Positions 15,153 through 16,007 of a DNA stretch of 16,007 nucleotides are shown here, piece by piece; the first letter of the stretch is position 1, and each line of letters opens with the position of its first letter. Origin of the DNA: Butyrivibrio sp. UBA3740 (GTDB taxonomy: Bacteria > Bacillota > Clostridia > Lachnospirales > Lachnospiraceae); contig DFGW01000044.1 in NCBI GenBank assembly GCA_002372465.1, positions 1 to 16,007 of the forward strand. Direction: 5' to 3'. Position numbers and translations under genes: made by a program. The notes beneath the pieces were generated by a model. The model saw only the letters and a program-made list of their open reading frames with translations. It had not been told where the DNA came from and searched no databases.

Positions 15153-15349
15153 TTCACCGCTCCTTCCATCTCACTCACCTTTATTGATCCCGCAGGACAT
15201 GCCTTTTCACAGATTCCGCATCCCACGCAGGCAGAAACATCAGCCACTGCATAGCAGCCCCTGTATATCTCTATTGCCTGGCGTGGACACTGTGACGCGC
15301 AAACTCCGCAGGCAACACATCTGTTAATATCGTTAGCTGCCTTTCTCAT
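15149..15349 (-). CDS. 2[4Fe-4S] ferredoxin
   Basis: This 66-residue small electron carrier has two complete CxxCxxCxxxCP motifs: CVACGVCASQCP and CVGCGICEKACP. Each set binds three cysteines of one cluster plus the last of the other, as in clostridial ferredoxins. The spacing between the motifs (about 20 residues) is normal. AAAAGGAG lies at good distance before the ATG at 15349. It is the first gene of a three-gene redox operon, overlapping the membrane Fe-S gene by four bases, and lies divergent to an HxlR regulator. Confidence 0.95.
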   Translation of the reverse strand: MRKAANDINRCVACGVCASQCPRQAIEIYRGCYAVADVSACVGCGICEKACPAGSIKVSEMEGAVK

Positions 15350-15370
15350 TTATAAAATCTCCTTTTCCAC

Positions 15371-15399
15371 TTGCTTTTCAAAACCGATAGTCTTATTAT
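15371..15399 (+). promoter_or_regulatory. candidate promoter of the HxlR regulator gene
   Basis: TTGCTT (15371-15376) is followed after 17 bases by TATTAT (15394-15399) on the plus strand. Its start point would fall in the inverted repeat at 15398-15419, so the same operator could control the regulator. A perfect AGTATACT palindrome (15454-15461) lies between the AAGGA site and the ATG. Confidence 0.4.
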
Positions 15400-15422
15400 A
15401 TGTGGTATAAAAAACATATCAA
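15395..15422 (-). promoter_or_regulatory. ferredoxin operon promoter with embedded operator
   Basis: On the minus strand TTGATA (15422-15417) is followed after 16 bases by TATAAT (15400-15395), about 45 bases before the ferredoxin start. An inverted repeat ATATGT (15398-15403) and ACATAT (15414-15419), with 10 bases between, covers the spacer and reaches into both boxes. This is the classic place for a repressor site, and the divergent HxlR protein is the obvious candidate. Confidence 0.65.
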
Positions 15423-15461
15423 GTACGCAGATAATATGAACCTGGTAAGGAAAAGTATACT

Positions 15462-15806
15462 ATGAGTAAAATAGCCAAAAAGGAACCATTATGTGAAGAC
15501 ATCGCCGGAAAAGGCTGTGGTCTTAAGAAGGTAATTGACATTGTCGGAGGCAAATGGAAGATCATGATCCTTTGCGTCATCGACAACAAAGAGGTAGTGC
15601 GCTACGGGGAGCTTACCCGCGCAGTTTCAGGCATCACCAACACCATGCTTGCCAACTCGTTAAAAGAGCTTGAGGCAGACGGTCTGGTGGAGCGCAAGCA
15701 GTACGACGAGATGCCCGTCCGCGTGGAATACAATCTCACTGAAAAAGCAAAAAGCCTCATCCCCATTCTTCTCGAACTGAAAAAATGGGGTGAGGACAAT
15801 CTGTAA
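15462..15806 (+). CDS. HxlR family winged-helix transcriptional regulator
   Basis: This 114-residue single-domain regulator has the HxlR signature IDIVGGKWKIMILCVI (residues 25-40), the recognition region GELTRAVSGITNTMLANSLKELEADGLV, and the wing with RVEYNLTEKAKSL. HxlR proteins bind as dimers to inverted repeats near their own gene and often sense electrophiles or thiol stress through an N-terminal cysteine. Here C11, C19 and C38 are candidates; C19 just precedes the first helix. AAGGA precedes the ATG with a palindrome in between. It is divergent from the ferredoxin operon, making that operon its likely target. The inducing signal is unknown. Confidence 0.93.
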   Translation: MSKIAKKEPLCEDIAGKGCGLKKVIDIVGGKWKIMILCVIDNKEVVRYGELTRAVSGITNTMLANSLKELEADGLVERKQYDEMPVRVEYNLTEKAKSLIPILLELKKWGEDNL

Positions 15807-15841
15807 AAAGAACTATCAATATTTTATAAGCACTTCCCGTC

Positions 15842-16007
15842 TCAGTATCTGACGCCGAAGCTGCGCTCATCAGGATCCGGTTCAAGCCGGGTCCTTCCTA
15901 TTCTGTCGATGCTTATGAACCGTCCCCGGCTGATGGTGGCAATGAACTGTTCTATGGCATCATCTTCGCCCTGGACCTCGCAGGTCACAGAGCCGTCGTA
16001 TTCATTT
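15842..16007 (-). CDS. acylphosphatase, N-terminal part outside window
   Basis: The minus-strand frame is open from the right edge to a TGA at 15844-15842 and gives the last 54 residues. NEYDGSVTCEVQGEDDAIEQF matches the acylphosphatase core, with the conserved asparagine at its start and the DGSV strand, and the end (RSFGVRY) is the expected final strand. The family hydrolyses acyl phosphates in the cytoplasm and is usually about 90 residues long, so some 35 residues, including the catalytic arginine loop, lie beyond the edge. The C-terminus is complete and uninterrupted. Confidence 0.85.
   Translation of the reverse strand, partial: NEYDGSVTCEVQGEDDAIEQFIATISRGRFISIDRIGRTRLEPDPDERSFGVRY

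Noticed and set aside
1..16007. CRISPR array, tRNA, rRNA, insertion sequence or phage genes
   Set aside because: I found no regularly spaced repeats, no tRNA-like cloverleaf, and no transposase or phage protein in any frame.

Overview
The window looks like chromosome from an anaerobic Firmicute of the Lachnospiraceae, probably near Butyrivibrio or Pseudobutyrivibrio. This is inferred from the mix of gene families (DUF4003, C_GCAxxG_C_C, [4Fe-4S] aldo/keto reductase, YczE- and YgjV-type membrane proteins, GGDEF and HD-GYP signalling), from strong AGGAGG-type ribosome sites, from TATAAT promoters in AT-rich gaps, and from intermediate base composition. I see no tRNA, rRNA, insertion sequence, CRISPR array or phage gene. 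No gap without a gene exceeds about 240 bases.

Left end (1-3240): the 3' part of a diguanylate cyclase reads in from the left edge and ends at a bidirectional terminator. A DUF4003 gene lies on the minus strand, divergent from a LacX-type aldose-1-epimerase. The epimerase converges, with a shared TTAA stop, on a minus-strand run of three genes: [4Fe-4S] aldo/keto reductase, AraC-family regulator, and a 70-residue CxxC protein.

Middle (5450-7500), all minus: a ZIP metal transporter, a YczE-type membrane protein, and two tandem small proteins that share the same C-x3-C-x2-C-x2-C cluster and look like paralogues.

Centre (7656-12671), the most interesting part: a two-gene minus-strand operon with a strong promoter and a terminator. 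The first gene encodes a receptor of about 1215 residues: an ECF-S-like membrane module, a second membrane segment, 14 beta-propeller repeats (two sets of seven), a Y_Y_Y domain, a membrane segment and an intact HD-GYP c-di-GMP phosphodiesterase. The second gene overlaps it by ATGA and encodes a membrane-anchored BMP-family solute-binding protein with no ABC transporter genes beside it. I infer that they form one extracellular-ligand to c-di-GMP signalling unit.

Right part (12701-16007): a broken methyltransferase remnant is tangled with the 3' end of a GNAT acetyltransferase gene, followed by a YgjV-type membrane protein. Next comes a redox operon (2[4Fe-4S] ferredoxin, polytopic Fe-S membrane protein, C_GCAxxG_C_C protein). 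It is divergent from an HxlR-type regulator, and the shared promoter region carries an inverted repeat over the operon's core promoter. The 3' part of an acylphosphatase gene runs off the right edge.
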